A stretch of DNA of 64,000 nt from Torulaspora globosa (Eukaryota > Ascomycota > Saccharomycetes > Saccharomycetales > Saccharomycetaceae): NCBI RefSeq assembly GCF_014133895.1, contig NC_050727.1, positions 1,364,001 through 1,428,000 of the forward strand, written 5' to 3'. The position numbers and the translations under genes were made by a program. This document shows, piece after piece, positions 48,985 through 59,087 of this stretch. Every line of letters starts with the position of its first letter. Position 1 is the first letter of the stretch. The notes under the pieces are model-generated. The model worked only from the letters and a program-made list of their open reading frames with translations. It was not told the origin of the DNA and searched no databases.

Positions 48985-49199
48985 TCTTAAAAGCTCCTTC
49001 AGCGAGCTATTCTTCCTGTACCCAACTACCTTTGTTAGCGATAGCTAGGACAGTCTCTAAGCTCGCGATGACTTATCAACACTTTGAGACTACAAAAGAT
49101 CACTTGGATAATCAACTGCAAGGCTAGCTCGACTTCGCCGAGCTTTAGAGGGGCCTGTATCGACTTCGGAATACAATATACCAGTAGATATGTCGAGAA

Positions 49200-52100
49200 A
49201 TGTCTGAAAGTGAGACTGTCCTTTCGGAGCTGCACTCTACGATCAATCCAGAATGGATGCATGTACAATTGAATGACTACGATTTTTACCTTGCGAGGCC
49301 GAGCAGTTTGGATCCACATCATGGGAGCAGTTTGCCCATGAATCAGTTTCTTAGGGTGCCTGTAATACGAGTTTACGGTTTCTTACCTACAGGTCACCAA
49401 GCTCTCTGCCATATCCATGGCGTCTTTCCCTACATATTCATACGTTATGATGGACAGGAGGATGACAGTGCTGCAACTATCAATCAGAGGTGTGCCCAGC
49501 TGCACAATATGCTGGAGATCAAGTCTCAGCTTTCGATGGTCAAAAAGAAGAATATTAAGCAGGTAAAGCAGAATATTAGCGATCTGAAGTACATTGCGAA
49601 CGTTTCTGTCGTCAAGGGTATCCCCTTCTATGGCTTCCATGTTGGCTATACGCTCTTCTACAAGATATCGCTATTGGATGCAGGCTTCACGAATAAATTA
49701 TCCGATTTGATCAGAGACGGTAAGATGTTTGGCAGGAAGACTGAAACTTTTGAATCTCATCTGCCGTATTTGCTGCAGTTTTCGGCTGATTACAACTTAT
49801 TTGGCTGCTCCTGGATGGATTTCGATCATTGCTACTTTAGAAAGCCTGTCTTGAATACTGCTCTGGACTTGGATAAAATATTGCATGATGAAAAATTAGA
49901 AAATATACTAGAACAGTTCTGCGATGAAAACTCAAATGTTTTGCCTGATCGAGAGTTTCCAAGGATTGGAAATGGTCTGCTTGAGATCGATATATTGCCT
50001 CAGTTTATCCGCAACGTTGATGAAGTACACTTTCGAGATTTGCATCACGATTTTTGTGAAATAAGAGGTAATGCATCCAGTCTACTGAACAAGCCGTATG
50101 TGTCTTCCACGAGGAAGATAATTTCTGATATAACATTACAGAGGCGACTATCTTCATTGGAGCCCTACGTTCCTGTGGCAAGTATCCAAAGATCAGCTGG
50201 TCAGGAAATCAAGTGGCAATCCTCAAAAGCTTTCGAAGAGGATTTTGAAAAGGCTAAAGCGAGGATAGACTCTGCTTTCGCCGATGTTAAGCTTGATTTT
50301 GATACCTTTGTCAAATATTCAAAGCGATCAACGACTACAAATGGTATAAAACTGGTACGAGACTCCCTTTCCGAACTTTGGCCCATTTGTCCTGATATCA
50401 GTGGCCGTGCGCAATTGCGAAATGACTTACCACAAGTAATTGATACATTGGACGGTTCTTTCAACGCCGCTGATGTCAGCGACGAAGAACCTGATAAGCT
50501 TCCTATCTCTCAAGATGTCCCTCCTGCAGAACATGCTGAAAATCCAGAATTAACAATAAACAGCAAAGGTGACAATTGCGATTCTTCTGGACGCCCGACA
50601 GGGCTTAGAGATGTCATACTAACACAAAATATGGCCGAAAGACGTGTCAAAAGGAAGGGCACTTCTCAAAACTTTGCAGGCTCAAGTGCTGTCAAGAGAC
50701 TTAAGGTTAAAAGAGCTGGTATTAAATATGAAAGTGGTTCCTTTTGTTATAAGAGATGTAGGATAGAGTTCGGTACCATTTTGAGTGATTTGGAAATGAA
50801 GGGATTTCCTAAGATTGATTATGCAGATCCATTTTTTGAGAATCCGCTGGATCTGCGGCTGAAGCCGTACATTTATGCAGGGAAAAGGTTCGAGATAACT
50901 TCACCTCATTTAAGCTGCCGACTTCCGGTACCCTTTCAAGAACAGTACATGTCAGAGGACTCGATTAGGAAGGAAAAGGTTTTCAGCTCGTGGAAATACA
51001 TCAAAAAGCCACCAACCTATAGTAAAATCGCTAAAGAGGCCTACGATAGTAAGAAGAAACGCTTTAGATCACAGTTGGAGAATCCAACTTCTAAAGCTGA
51101 TAATAGGTTCCTGATGAACATAAATCGAGGGAAAAAGGCGGCTCATTCAGTTTTGCACACTTCCTTAACACATTTCAGCCTGGAGATTCATGTTCAAACG
51201 GAGGGAAAGAATTTACCGGATCCTGAAAAGGACAAAGTGTCGATCATCTTCTGGTGCTTGGAGAAAGAATCTTACCCATTCGATCTAAAGGTTTCGCCCA
51301 TAGGAATAATGGTGCTTAAAGACCCTGACGTCGATGATCATTATGAAAAAAGAATACAACAAGCTGCAGGTGATATACCTGTCGCTTTCTATGAGGATGA
51401 ATTCGATTTACTAGATGCTTTGATCGACATCGTGTTGATAATTGACCCTGATATTTTATCAGGCTTTGAGCTTCATGCTACGTCCTGGGGCTACATAATT
51501 GAGCGCTGTAGAGCAGCACATCAGTTTGACTTTGCAGATGAAATTTCTAGAGTCAACACGGATGCAAAGACAAAGGTAAAAGATCGTTGGGGTTATTCGC
51601 ATGCGTCCGCAATTGTCATATCTGGAAGGCATATGATAAACATATGGAGAGCGATAAAGGACGATTTGGCGCTGGCAAAGTATACCATTGAGAATGTTAG
51701 TTACGTTGTTTTCCAGGAGCGACTGCCGCATTTCTCGTCTGAGTCTCTTTCTTCCATGTGGCGAGACAATGGAAGGATATCAAGCGTGAAGACGGTTTTA
51801 AGTTACTGGATAGATCGACTTCAGCTAAATATTCGTCTTCTTCAGAAGCAAGAATACGTACCGAGAATAACCGAGCTGTCGAGGCTGACTGGTATTGACT
51901 TTTATTCCGTTTACTACAGAGGCTCTCAATACAAAATAGAATCTATTCTTTCTAGATTATGCAAGGCGGAGAGTTTCATCATGGTGGCCCCGAGTCAGGA
52001 TCGTGTTAAGCAGCAGAATGCTTTGGAATGTGTGCCCCTGGTAATGGAGCCGGAATCTGCGTTTTACAAAAGCCCTCTAGTCGTTTTGGATTTCCAATCA

Positions 52101-53675
52101 TTATATCCTTCAATTATGATGGCCTATAATTACTGCTATTCCACTATTCTGGGTAGGGTCCGCGAATTGGATCCGGAAAGAAACGTTATCGGAGCTACTG
52201 AAATTTCGCTCCCGAAGGGTTTACTCTCATTGTTAACAGATCATATCACCATAGCTCCTAATGGTATCGCCTACGTCAAATCTAGCATTCGTAAGTCTAC
52301 CCTTGCCAAAATGCTAGAGGACATACTTGATACCAGATTCATCGTAAAAAAGACAATGACAGACATTGGTGGAAGTAACCCTATGCTGAGTCGATTGCTC
52401 AACAGCAGGCAGCTAGCTCTGAAGCTTATAGCCAACGTTACCTATGGTTACACCTCAGCTTCTTTCTCTGGTCGAATGCCCTGTTCGGATTTAGCGGACA
52501 GCATTGTGCAAACCGGGAGAGAGACCCTCGAGAAGGCGATTACTTTGATTGAAGATAACGTTGATTGGGGTGCCAAGGTAGTTTATGGTGACACTGATAG
52601 TTTATTTGTTTATTTGCCAGGAAAATCCAGGGAAGAAGCGTTCACGATAGGCAGGGCCATAGCTGAGAAAGTAACAAAATCTAACCCTTCTCCTATTGTT
52701 CTGAAGTTTGAAAAAGTCTATCACCCCAGTTTACTCCTCAGCAAGAAAAGATATGTTGGTTATATGTATGAGAGGAATGCTAGGCAAAGTCCGGTCTTTG
52801 ACGCTAAAGGTATTGAGACTGTCAGAAGAGATGGTCATCCTGCTCAACAAAAGATAGTCGAGAAAGCAATTCGAATTCTTTTCGATTCGAAGGACCTATC
52901 GAAAGTGAAGCAATTTATTCAAGGAGAATTCGCCAAAATTCAGCTAGGTACCGCATCCGTTCAAGACTTTTGTTTCTCTAAAGTTGTCAGGTTGGGTGCT
53001 TACAAAAACGAACAGACAGCGCCACCTGGTGCCATTGTTGCGACACGTATGATGCAAAGTGATCATCGAGCCAGACCACAGTACAAAGAGAGAGTGCCCT
53101 ACGTGGTGATCAAGGGATCTGCCGGTCAATTACTCCGAGATAGATGCGTCTCTCCTGAAGAGTTCGTGGCAAATGGAAGTTCCGAACTCGATTCCGACTA
53201 TTACATAAACAAAACGCTGGTCCCGCCTTTAGAGAGGTTGTTCAATATATTAGGTATAGACGTTTCACAATGGGCTTTTGAGTTACCAAGACAGAAAAAC
53301 GTAGCCGTCAGCATGGAGACAAAGAAAATTGACACAGACCTGGCTTCCATGCATTGCGTGAACTGTCATAAGGAGATTGGAAAAAGGGACAGCCTTCTTT
53401 GCGATGCGTGCCTCGAGCATCGTGATGAAACTGCCGCACAACTGACGCTGCGGACAGAGTCTAACGATGCCAGGCTGAAGGCAGTAGCAACCGTATGCCG
53501 CACATGCTGTTTCCGCTACAATCACGATGCCAGTGAAGCTAGCGATTTGGTCGCAGCCCGCTGTGATTCGTACGATTGTCCAGTATATTTCGAGCGCCTC
53601 AAGGCCACGGGCTACGTTACTTCCAGAAAGCACAATCGATCACTGAAGGCCTTGAAGGCTATCAACCATTGGTAG
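49200..53675 (+). CDS. REV3: Rev3, catalytic subunit of DNA polymerase zeta
   Basis: Rev3 is the B-family polymerase for translesion synthesis and damage-induced mutagenesis, with Rev7. At 1491 aa it is close to S. cerevisiae Rev3 (1504), and it is the largest gene here. The N-terminal part includes YGFLPTGHQALCHIHGVFPY. Polymerase motif A is DFQSLYPSIM (D964) and motif C is GDTDSLF (DTDS 1131-1134). The C-terminus has two Cys clusters: CVNCHKEIGKRDSLLCDAC (about 1387-1405), then CRTCC...CDSYDCPVYF, the latter the Fe-S-binding cluster known in Rev3. The start is ATG 49200, divergent from ATG29. Confidence 0.97.
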   Translation: MSESETVLSELHSTINPEWMHVQLNDYDFYLARPSSLDPHHGSSLPMNQFLRVPVIRVYGFLPTGHQALCHIHGVFPYIFIRYDGQEDDSAATINQRCAQLHNMLEIKSQLSMVKKKNIKQVKQNISDLKYIANVSVVKGIPFYGFHVGYTLFYKISLLDAGFTNKLSDLIRDGKMFGRKTETFESHLPYLLQFSADYNLFGCSWMDFDHCYFRKPVLNTALDLDKILHDEKLENILEQFCDENSNVLPDREFPRIGNGLLEIDILPQFIRNVDEVHFRDLHHDFCEIRGNASSLLNKPYVSSTRKIISDITLQRRLSSLEPYVPVASIQRSAGQEIKWQSSKAFEEDFEKAKARIDSAFADVKLDFDTFVKYSKRSTTTNGIKLVRDSLSELWPICPDISGRAQLRNDLPQVIDTLDGSFNAADVSDEEPDKLPISQDVPPAEHAENPELTINSKGDNCDSSGRPTGLRDVILTQNMAERRVKRKGTSQNFAGSSAVKRLKVKRAGIKYESGSFCYKRCRIEFGTILSDLEMKGFPKIDYADPFFENPLDLRLKPYIYAGKRFEITSPHLSCRLPVPFQEQYMSEDSIRKEKVFSSWKYIKKPPTYSKIAKEAYDSKKKRFRSQLENPTSKADNRFLMNINRGKKAAHSVLHTSLTHFSLEIHVQTEGKNLPDPEKDKVSIIFWCLEKESYPFDLKVSPIGIMVLKDPDVDDHYEKRIQQAAGDIPVAFYEDEFDLLDALIDIVLIIDPDILSGFELHATSWGYIIERCRAAHQFDFADEISRVNTDAKTKVKDRWGYSHASAIVISGRHMINIWRAIKDDLALAKYTIENVSYVVFQERLPHFSSESLSSMWRDNGRISSVKTVLSYWIDRLQLNIRLLQKQEYVPRITELSRLTGIDFYSVYYRGSQYKIESILSRLCKAESFIMVAPSQDRVKQQNALECVPLVMEPESAFYKSPLVVLDFQSLYPSIMMAYNYCYSTILGRVRELDPERNVIGATEISLPKGLLSLLTDHITIAPNGIAYVKSSIRKSTLAKMLEDILDTRFIVKKTMTDIGGSNPMLSRLLNSRQLALKLIANVTYGYTSASFSGRMPCSDLADSIVQTGRETLEKAITLIEDNVDWGAKVVYGDTDSLFVYLPGKSREEAFTIGRAIAEKVTKSNPSPIVLKFEKVYHPSLLLSKKRYVGYMYERNARQSPVFDAKGIETVRRDGHPAQQKIVEKAIRILFDSKDLSKVKQFIQGEFAKIQLGTASVQDFCFSKVVRLGAYKNEQTAPPGAIVATRMMQSDHRARPQYKERVPYVVIKGSAGQLLRDRCVSPEEFVANGSSELDSDYYINKTLVPPLERLFNILGIDVSQWAFELPRQKNVAVSMETKKIDTDLASMHCVNCHKEIGKRDSLLCDACLEHRDETAAQLTLRTESNDARLKAVATVCRTCCFRYNHDASEASDLVAARCDSYDCPVYFERLKATGYVTSRKHNRSLKALKAINHW

Positions 53676-54100
53676 CTCTTGTGTGAGGCTTTCTGAATAA
53701 TTGCGGGAAATGAGTACCTTTGAGTCGTAGCTGAGTTGTGTTTTTTTTAACAGGAACTTATCCTAGTGACTATGCTTATGATGCTTGCTTTAAGCTGTAA
53801 AGGGAAGTGTCAGTACGATAAGGGCCCACTTGCGATAAATCTTGGTTATTATGTAATTTACGTATCAAAATAATGGTCACCACTAGAGAACGAACCGGAA
53901 TCCAGTCAATTATAAGAGCTCTATATTTTATTTAATTTTTCTGTATAATTTGTGACGCCGTCAAGGTGACAGACGCTCGCTCGCGCGACATCAAATTTTT
54001 AAGCTCATCTCATCTCATTTCATCTTATTCAGAGTGCAAATTAGCACCCGGCATCGCCCTTTTGACAGCTCTTAAGCACATTTAGAGTTTAACAGCACCA
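53676..54100. other. REV3-TMA16 intergenic region
   Basis: A 425-bp gap between two plus-strand genes. The distal half is AT-rich. The proximal half carries GC-rich sequence, then RRPE/PAC-like elements (53990-54009) and a CATCT-rich stretch (54006-54028) before the TMA16 start. No gene is seen. Confidence 0.45.
53990..54009. promoter_or_regulatory. RRPE-like and PAC-core pair upstream of TMA16
   Basis: CAAATTTTTAA is the complement of an RRPE-like TTAAAAATTTG, and AGCTCATC at 54002-54009 is the complement of the PAC core GATGAGCT. They lie about 92-111 bp upstream of the TMA16 ATG, a typical arrangement in 60S ribosome-biogenesis genes. Confidence 0.5.
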
Positions 54101-54673
54101 ATGCCACTTTCTAAGTCGCTGTCGAAGATTCAGAAAAACCTGAAGTCTGGTGGTAAAAAGGTCACAGTTCATCCAAATGGTCGTAAATTCAAACAGCTTG
54201 CAAGAGGAACCTTGCGTGAGAATAAAATAGCAGCCAAAAAGAGGGCTCATAATGAGCGTAGATCAAATGAACTGTTCAGAATTAAGTTTATCCAGGATGT
54301 GATCAACACGGATTCATTCAAAGATAGAGAAACGTTCGATCATAAAGAGGTTGCTGTATTTATTCAACAATTCATCTGCCGCGATGACCCTGAGTTGGAG
54401 AGTTTGAAGAAGAAGAGAAGACCAGATAGAGCACCTTCAAATAGACAGTTAATTCTGCAGCAGAAGAGGGACTCGGAATTCCAGGAGTTCGAGAAAGGGT
54501 TTCTATGCCCAGATCTAACGGATGAGAAGAACGTAAAGTTTCTGAGGAACTGGAATCAATCTTTTGGTCTGATGAGCACACTAAAACTTGTTAGGATAAA
54601 CTCTCAAGGGGATCAAGTTGTCGGTGGTAATGCGCAGCTTCCCGTCACAAGTGCTGATGTGGAAATGCAGTGA
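54101..54673 (+). CDS. TMA16: Tma16, 60S ribosome-associated biogenesis factor
   Basis: Tma16 binds late nuclear/early cytoplasmic pre-60S particles. The 190-aa protein (178 in S. cerevisiae) is Lys/Arg-rich at the N-terminus: MPLSKSLSKIQKNLKSGG, then HPNGRKFKQLARGTLRENKIAAKK, recognised as the family core. The middle is helical with charged residues. The start is ATG 54101. The stop is 11 bp from the convergent MRX4 stop. Confidence 0.9.
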   Translation: MPLSKSLSKIQKNLKSGGKKVTVHPNGRKFKQLARGTLRENKIAAKKRAHNERRSNELFRIKFIQDVINTDSFKDRETFDHKEVAVFIQQFICRDDPELESLKKKRRPDRAPSNRQLILQQKRDSEFQEFEKGFLCPDLTDEKNVKFLRNWNQSFGLMSTLKLVRINSQGDQVVGGNAQLPVTSADVEMQ

Positions 54674-54684
54674 ATGTAGATGAA

Positions 54685-55920
54685 TCAGGCTTCCTCCCTC
54701 TCGTTACCACTGCTTCTATCGAGTGGTTCATCGCTGCCCCAGAGCGCAAGAGATGAGAGGCTATATGAGCCGAAAAGAAGGGCAGATAAAATTGCTGCCC
54801 AAAGCCAAGGGCTTCTCGCCAGTGCCTTTGCTGCATGCGAACTCGGGACGACAGTTCTTTGGAATGCAATTGTCTGAGAATTGTCATAAAGATCGCCGAT
54901 CAGTGTCCATCCTTTGCCCTCAAACTGGTTGATAATACTGAGCGTTTCTTCGGGAGCATTTTTAGAGCTGTTTATTATACCAAACAGGTCTTTGTAATTT
55001 ATATTGAACAGACTACTGTCATTACTCACTGGTATGACTCTCTGCTTTTTACTAACCAGATTGTAGACCAGTAGCTCTGTCGGTTTATCCTGCTCGTAGC
55101 GAGATCCTTTATTGCCAAGCGAAAGGATAGTCGAAGCTTTATGCTTCAGATTCTCCAATGGCTTCTTCTTGTATCGCTTGTACATTGGGTTCGGAAACAG
55201 TACCTCGCCAGCTGAAAGTGTAAAGGGTCCGTTCGTCGCGTGCTCCCAACTAAAATGTCTCTGGTTCTCCCAAGTGTATCTTCTTCTTCGCTCTCCGTAT
55301 TGCCCAGCCTTTTGTAGATAGTTTCCCAGAGACTGGACATCGATATCCTGAATATTCCGCTGCTTTATCGAGGATGTACAGTTTCTAGGCTTCGGTTCAT
55401 CGAAAGCAACTGCGTCTTCTCTTGAAGATGGCTCCTTGGCTTGGCTCTTTTCAACTTTATCTATTACGTCTTCCAGAAGATCCACTGCCTGAGGCCTAAT
55501 CTTCAACATGGGCCGGAGCTTGGGATGAACTCTCGAAGAAGTTTCCAACTTCTGGGGGACCGCAATGTTAGCAGGATCTCGGTGACTGACCCTTACTATT
55601 GCTTCCCAAACTTGATGCTCGTTAACACGGTGCTGCATAATCATTTCACATAACTTCCTGATCGATCTTGTACCCTGGCATGACAAGTACCGTACTGCTT
55701 CGTACTCCTGAGATCCCGCTGATGGAGTCAGGCCTTTTTCTGCCAAATACAGAAGATTCTTCTTGAATTGATTGAGGGCTTTCCTTTTCGATGACCTGGG
55801 ATTAAATACCATATCCCAGTCGAGCTTCTTTCCTTGAGTAGTGGCGTAACCGCGAAGCATTGGATGAAATATGCTGTGGCCTCTCCATCTATCGCAATTT
55901 CTGACGCCTAACAGAGCCAT
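54685..55920 (-). CDS. MRX4: Mrx4-like mitochondrial protein (YPL168W)
   Basis: S. cerevisiae Mrx4 copurifies with mitochondrial expression factors (MIOREX); its role is not settled. From ATG 55920 the protein is 411 aa (430 in S. cerevisiae). The N-terminus (MALLGVRNCDRWRGHSIFHPMLRGYATTQG) is Arg/Ser-rich, consistent with mitochondrial import. A C-terminal hydrophobic segment (PWLWAAILSALLFGSYSLSSLALWG, about residues 370-395) could be a membrane anchor. A GTG-initiated frame reaching 55971 is trimmed. Gene order (TMA16-MRX4-NAT5) supports the call, since sequence conservation is low. Confidence 0.8.
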   Translation of the reverse strand: MALLGVRNCDRWRGHSIFHPMLRGYATTQGKKLDWDMVFNPRSSKRKALNQFKKNLLYLAEKGLTPSAGSQEYEAVRYLSCQGTRSIRKLCEMIMQHRVNEHQVWEAIVRVSHRDPANIAVPQKLETSSRVHPKLRPMLKIRPQAVDLLEDVIDKVEKSQAKEPSSREDAVAFDEPKPRNCTSSIKQRNIQDIDVQSLGNYLQKAGQYGERRRRYTWENQRHFSWEHATNGPFTLSAGEVLFPNPMYKRYKKKPLENLKHKASTILSLGNKGSRYEQDKPTELLVYNLVSKKQRVIPVSNDSSLFNINYKDLFGIINSSKNAPEETLSIINQFEGKGWTLIGDLYDNSQTIAFQRTVVPSSHAAKALARSPWLWAAILSALLFGSYSLSSLALWGSDEPLDRSSGNEREEA

Positions 55921-56059
55921 TGAGCCGTATATGACTTTGCCTTGTCTGCGGACCTGATCTATAAGACTCACAGCTCGAATCCTTCAGCGACTTGCAAAAA
56001 TGGCTATCTCGAAGAACAGCCATTATAGGACCTGAAATCGCATTGGAACCCATTGAAGG

Positions 56060-56560
56060 ATGCCCCGGGATCTTACGACTCTCGACAACGTTTACGAGAA
56101 CAACTTGGGTACTCTAATGAAGCTATCCAATTCAGTTTTGCCTGTACAGTATCCAGAAAGCTTCTTTCAAGAGCTGTTTCCCAAGGGTAAGAACGGGTCA
56201 AAGGACACTTTCTTTGCTCAATTGGGTTACTACAGTGAGGTTGCCGTTGGTGGCATAAAAGCTAAGCTTCTTACCAACAAGAAAGGTGAAGTCTTGCCCC
56301 AAGGTGTTTATATCGAGCTTCTTGTTGTATTGGAACACTACAGAAATAAGGGAATTGGGACAAAGCTGCTGAATTACGTTGAATCTGAGTGTAAGAGACA
56401 TTTCCAGCACGATATATTCGTCCATGTAGCATGCGATAACGAATCCGCTATCGAATGGTATACGAAGCATGGTTTCGTTAGGGAAGGCGACGTACTGAAG
56501 AACTACTATAAGAATACTGCAGGGTCACCAGATTGCTTCATCTTGAAGAAGCATATTTGA
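56060..56560 (+). CDS. NAT5: Nat5/Naa50, N-terminal acetyltransferase subunit
   Basis: Nat5 associates with NatA (Nat1/Ard1) on the ribosome; in animals Naa50 is active, but the yeast subunit's activity is doubtful. The 166-aa GNAT protein (176 in S. cerevisiae) carries the acetyl-CoA loop RNKGIG (residues 95-100, Q/RxxGxG) and the following helix TKLLNYVESE. A beta-bulge region (LPQGVYIELLVVLEHYR) precedes it, and EWYTKHGF follows. The start is ATG 56060. It is divergent from MRX4 (139 bp) and converges with SEC63 (80 bp). Confidence 0.93.
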   Translation: MPRDLTTLDNVYENNLGTLMKLSNSVLPVQYPESFFQELFPKGKNGSKDTFFAQLGYYSEVAVGGIKAKLLTNKKGEVLPQGVYIELLVVLEHYRNKGIGTKLLNYVESECKRHFQHDIFVHVACDNESAIEWYTKHGFVREGDVLKNYYKNTAGSPDCFILKKHI

Positions 56561-56640
56561 GAGCTGTTATTAAGCGTTATATAGATCTTTATCAATGCAT
56601 AGGCAGTATACTAGTTACAGGTCAGGCGGATGAAGCGAGA

Positions 56641-58650
56641 TCAATCGGCTTCGTTGGCACCGTCTTCTTCCGCTTCCGTATCAGTATCTATGTCGGTGTA
56701 GTCGCTTCCGCTATCGTCGTCTGCTTCGTCCTCATCCTCAGCCTCTGAGCTATCCGATGACTCGTCCTCCGTCTCACTTGTCTCTGCATAGTCAACGCTT
56801 TTCGCTTTACTTTCCTGGACAGGCTGGTCGCGGACTTGCATGTTCACTGTGAAGTCCAGATCAGTGGTGAAGTAATCTGTTGACTTGATGATGACCCTGA
56901 AGTACACATCACCAGTTTCATCAGGCGCAGGTTGGCCCAGAGGAATCTTAATGGTGCCAATTTTCCAATCTTCGGGGGTGAAGTCAGTGTCTAAGTCCTT
57001 GATTTCGCGCTTGTCAAAGTTCTTGGTCAGATTTTCGAGCGACATTCTTTGAACAATGACAGGCGTTTGCAGTATCTTTGCATCCTTCTGGAGAGCGACC
57101 AGGCAACAGAAGGCATTGCGTCTTTTCGATGGGAAAAATGGCGCGTATGAGTATGGCATTAAGGGCTCCGTTTCCATGATATTAAATGGATTCTGCTGGA
57201 ATTCAAAATCCTGCGGTTCTTCCAGCATGGATTCTGGAAATCTCTCTGGCGGAATATTTTTCTGCTGCGGTGAGCGAACAAGCAGTTTGATGGATATATG
57301 CGGAGTGGAGGATGGAGACACCTGGCTTTCACCCGGAACCAAAAATTCTGCTTTGATCAACTTTAACTGAGGAATGTTTGATGCCACAGCCAAGGTCTGC
57401 TTCAACTTGTGCTCATCATCAATACCTAGTATCTTCGAAATTTCCTCGTCCTTGTACGTGAAAAGCTTGCCCAAAGTATGGATTTCATCCACAGATCCCT
57501 GCAGGAACTTTTGCTTATCGACATTGGGAAGTTGCATGATTTGGGAGTATGGTGTGGGGGGCACTGCCTGCACAATGCACTTGAATGTTTCTAAAGTTAC
57601 AATTGCGATCTCTGTATTTCTGATACCACAAGCCAAATCCAGCAATCCATGCAACAGGGAATGACATTTACCCACAACTCTGAAGCGAACGGTTTTGTCT
57701 TTGATTGTCGAATTTTCCGCACGGTTTATATGATCGTGAATTAGCTGTTCAAAATCTGCCGACGTCAGCTGCGGGAAGAGTATTTTGAACTCTTCAGCAT
57801 CAGATAACCACTTCACTATGAGATCGACAGTGACAATCTCCGAGGGCTTGTAGTTGACAAGCCGGTCAACAAAATGAGACGCAGTCTTGACATGAATCCC
57901 TTTCTTGGTGAACGACCGGGTTCTAGACCACCATTTACTCACCAAGTATGGAAGCACAATACTCAGTAACACGAGATAGGCAAGAACGACCACTGGAGAC
58001 GCCGCGCGGTCAACCAGAAAGCTGGGAATAGCGATACCGTGGCTTACAGTTTGTGGACCATCAGGGTGTCCATATGTCAGATAGTTGGCCTTCGTTATTT
58101 CATCGGTCAAAGCTTCATACGCCTTCGAGATCTGAACATACATCTCCTCGATCCTAGCCCTCTCCTCGCTCGACAAGCTTTTTGCCAGCTTATCCGGATG
58201 AAACTTGACGGATAATTTTCTGTACGCCGACTTAATATCTCTGTCAGACGCACTTGCAGTGACTCCCAGCAGAGCGTAAGGGTCGAAAACCCCGATTGCG
58301 GAAGCCTCTATGGCCTCACTGTTTCTGATTCGCTGCACTAGCGCAGCAAATAACGCCCATCCGACAACCACCATTACATTTCTCTTACTCCATATCTTCG
58401 ATTTCTTACTCTTCTGGTACGCCTGACGGAATGTCCTCATCTCCTCGTCCATCATCTCATCATCGATCCTCGCTAGCGCTTTCTGCACCTGTCTCTGACC
58501 ATTATTCTCCTCCCCATTCTCAACAGCCTGACCAAAGAACAATCGACTGGCTTGCGACACCGTGAGTGGCACCAGCACCATAAACAGTAACGTCAGCAGA
58601 AAAAACGGCCACGTCTCGCTGGACTCATCGTACTCATAGCTTTGCGGCAT
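56641..58650 (-). CDS. SEC63: Sec63, ER translocon J-domain protein
   Basis: Sec63 recruits and activates Kar2/BiP at the Sec61 translocon for post-translational protein import into the ER. The 669-aa protein (663 in S. cerevisiae) has three membrane segments (about residues 16-39, 91-108 and 215-237). The lumenal J domain lies between the second and third and has an intact HPD at 151-153. The cytosolic Sec63/Brl domain follows (about 260-610), with late VNMQVRDQPV. The C-terminal tail is very acidic. The start is ATG 58650, divergent from MEX67. Confidence 0.96.
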   Translation of the reverse strand: MPQSYEYDESSETWPFFLLTLLFMVLVPLTVSQASRLFFGQAVENGEENNGQRQVQKALARIDDEMMDEEMRTFRQAYQKSKKSKIWSKRNVMVVVGWALFAALVQRIRNSEAIEASAIGVFDPYALLGVTASASDRDIKSAYRKLSVKFHPDKLAKSLSSEERARIEEMYVQISKAYEALTDEITKANYLTYGHPDGPQTVSHGIAIPSFLVDRAASPVVVLAYLVLLSIVLPYLVSKWWSRTRSFTKKGIHVKTASHFVDRLVNYKPSEIVTVDLIVKWLSDAEEFKILFPQLTSADFEQLIHDHINRAENSTIKDKTVRFRVVGKCHSLLHGLLDLACGIRNTEIAIVTLETFKCIVQAVPPTPYSQIMQLPNVDKQKFLQGSVDEIHTLGKLFTYKDEEISKILGIDDEHKLKQTLAVASNIPQLKLIKAEFLVPGESQVSPSSTPHISIKLLVRSPQQKNIPPERFPESMLEEPQDFEFQQNPFNIMETEPLMPYSYAPFFPSKRRNAFCCLVALQKDAKILQTPVIVQRMSLENLTKNFDKREIKDLDTDFTPEDWKIGTIKIPLGQPAPDETGDVYFRVIIKSTDYFTTDLDFTVNMQVRDQPVQESKAKSVDYAETSETEDESSDSSEAEDEDEADDDSGSDYTDIDTDTEAEEDGANEAD

Positions 58651-59087
58651 GATTGCACCTGCAACTCAACGAGAATGACCCTCTCTTAACTAGTTCTACG
58701 CTCTCAAATGGGCGTGTATTATGGTGATTCGTGTTCGTTAGCTCAGCTCAGCTTAAAGACGCTAAGATTCACCTCGTGTAAAGTGATCTTCTTATTCTTA
58801 CCAGCTTTTACGCCTTTTAAAGCTGTTTAAGCGGTCTCTGATGGCTCTGATGGGCTGTGCTACGGATTGCCTCGCTAATTAGATCTGTAGATGTCGCTGG
58901 AGACCCTTTTCACTGCTTCTTTCCGTGGTTTTGCGAGGAAACTGGCTTTGATGTGGTGAAATTTTGCAATATAACAGCGAAAAAAGTTCAGGTAAGGTGC
59001 TTATGAAGTGTAATTGTAACGGTAAGCTGACCAGTGGAAGCTCATTGGGTTCTGTTTGGCTCGGTGCTCGCTGACAGAGGTACGAGG
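58651..59087. other. Divergent intergenic region SEC63/MEX67
   Basis: A 437-bp gap holding both promoters. A GTG-initiated extension of the MEX67 frame (59034) is rejected. No RNA gene or certain factor site is seen. Confidence 0.4.
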
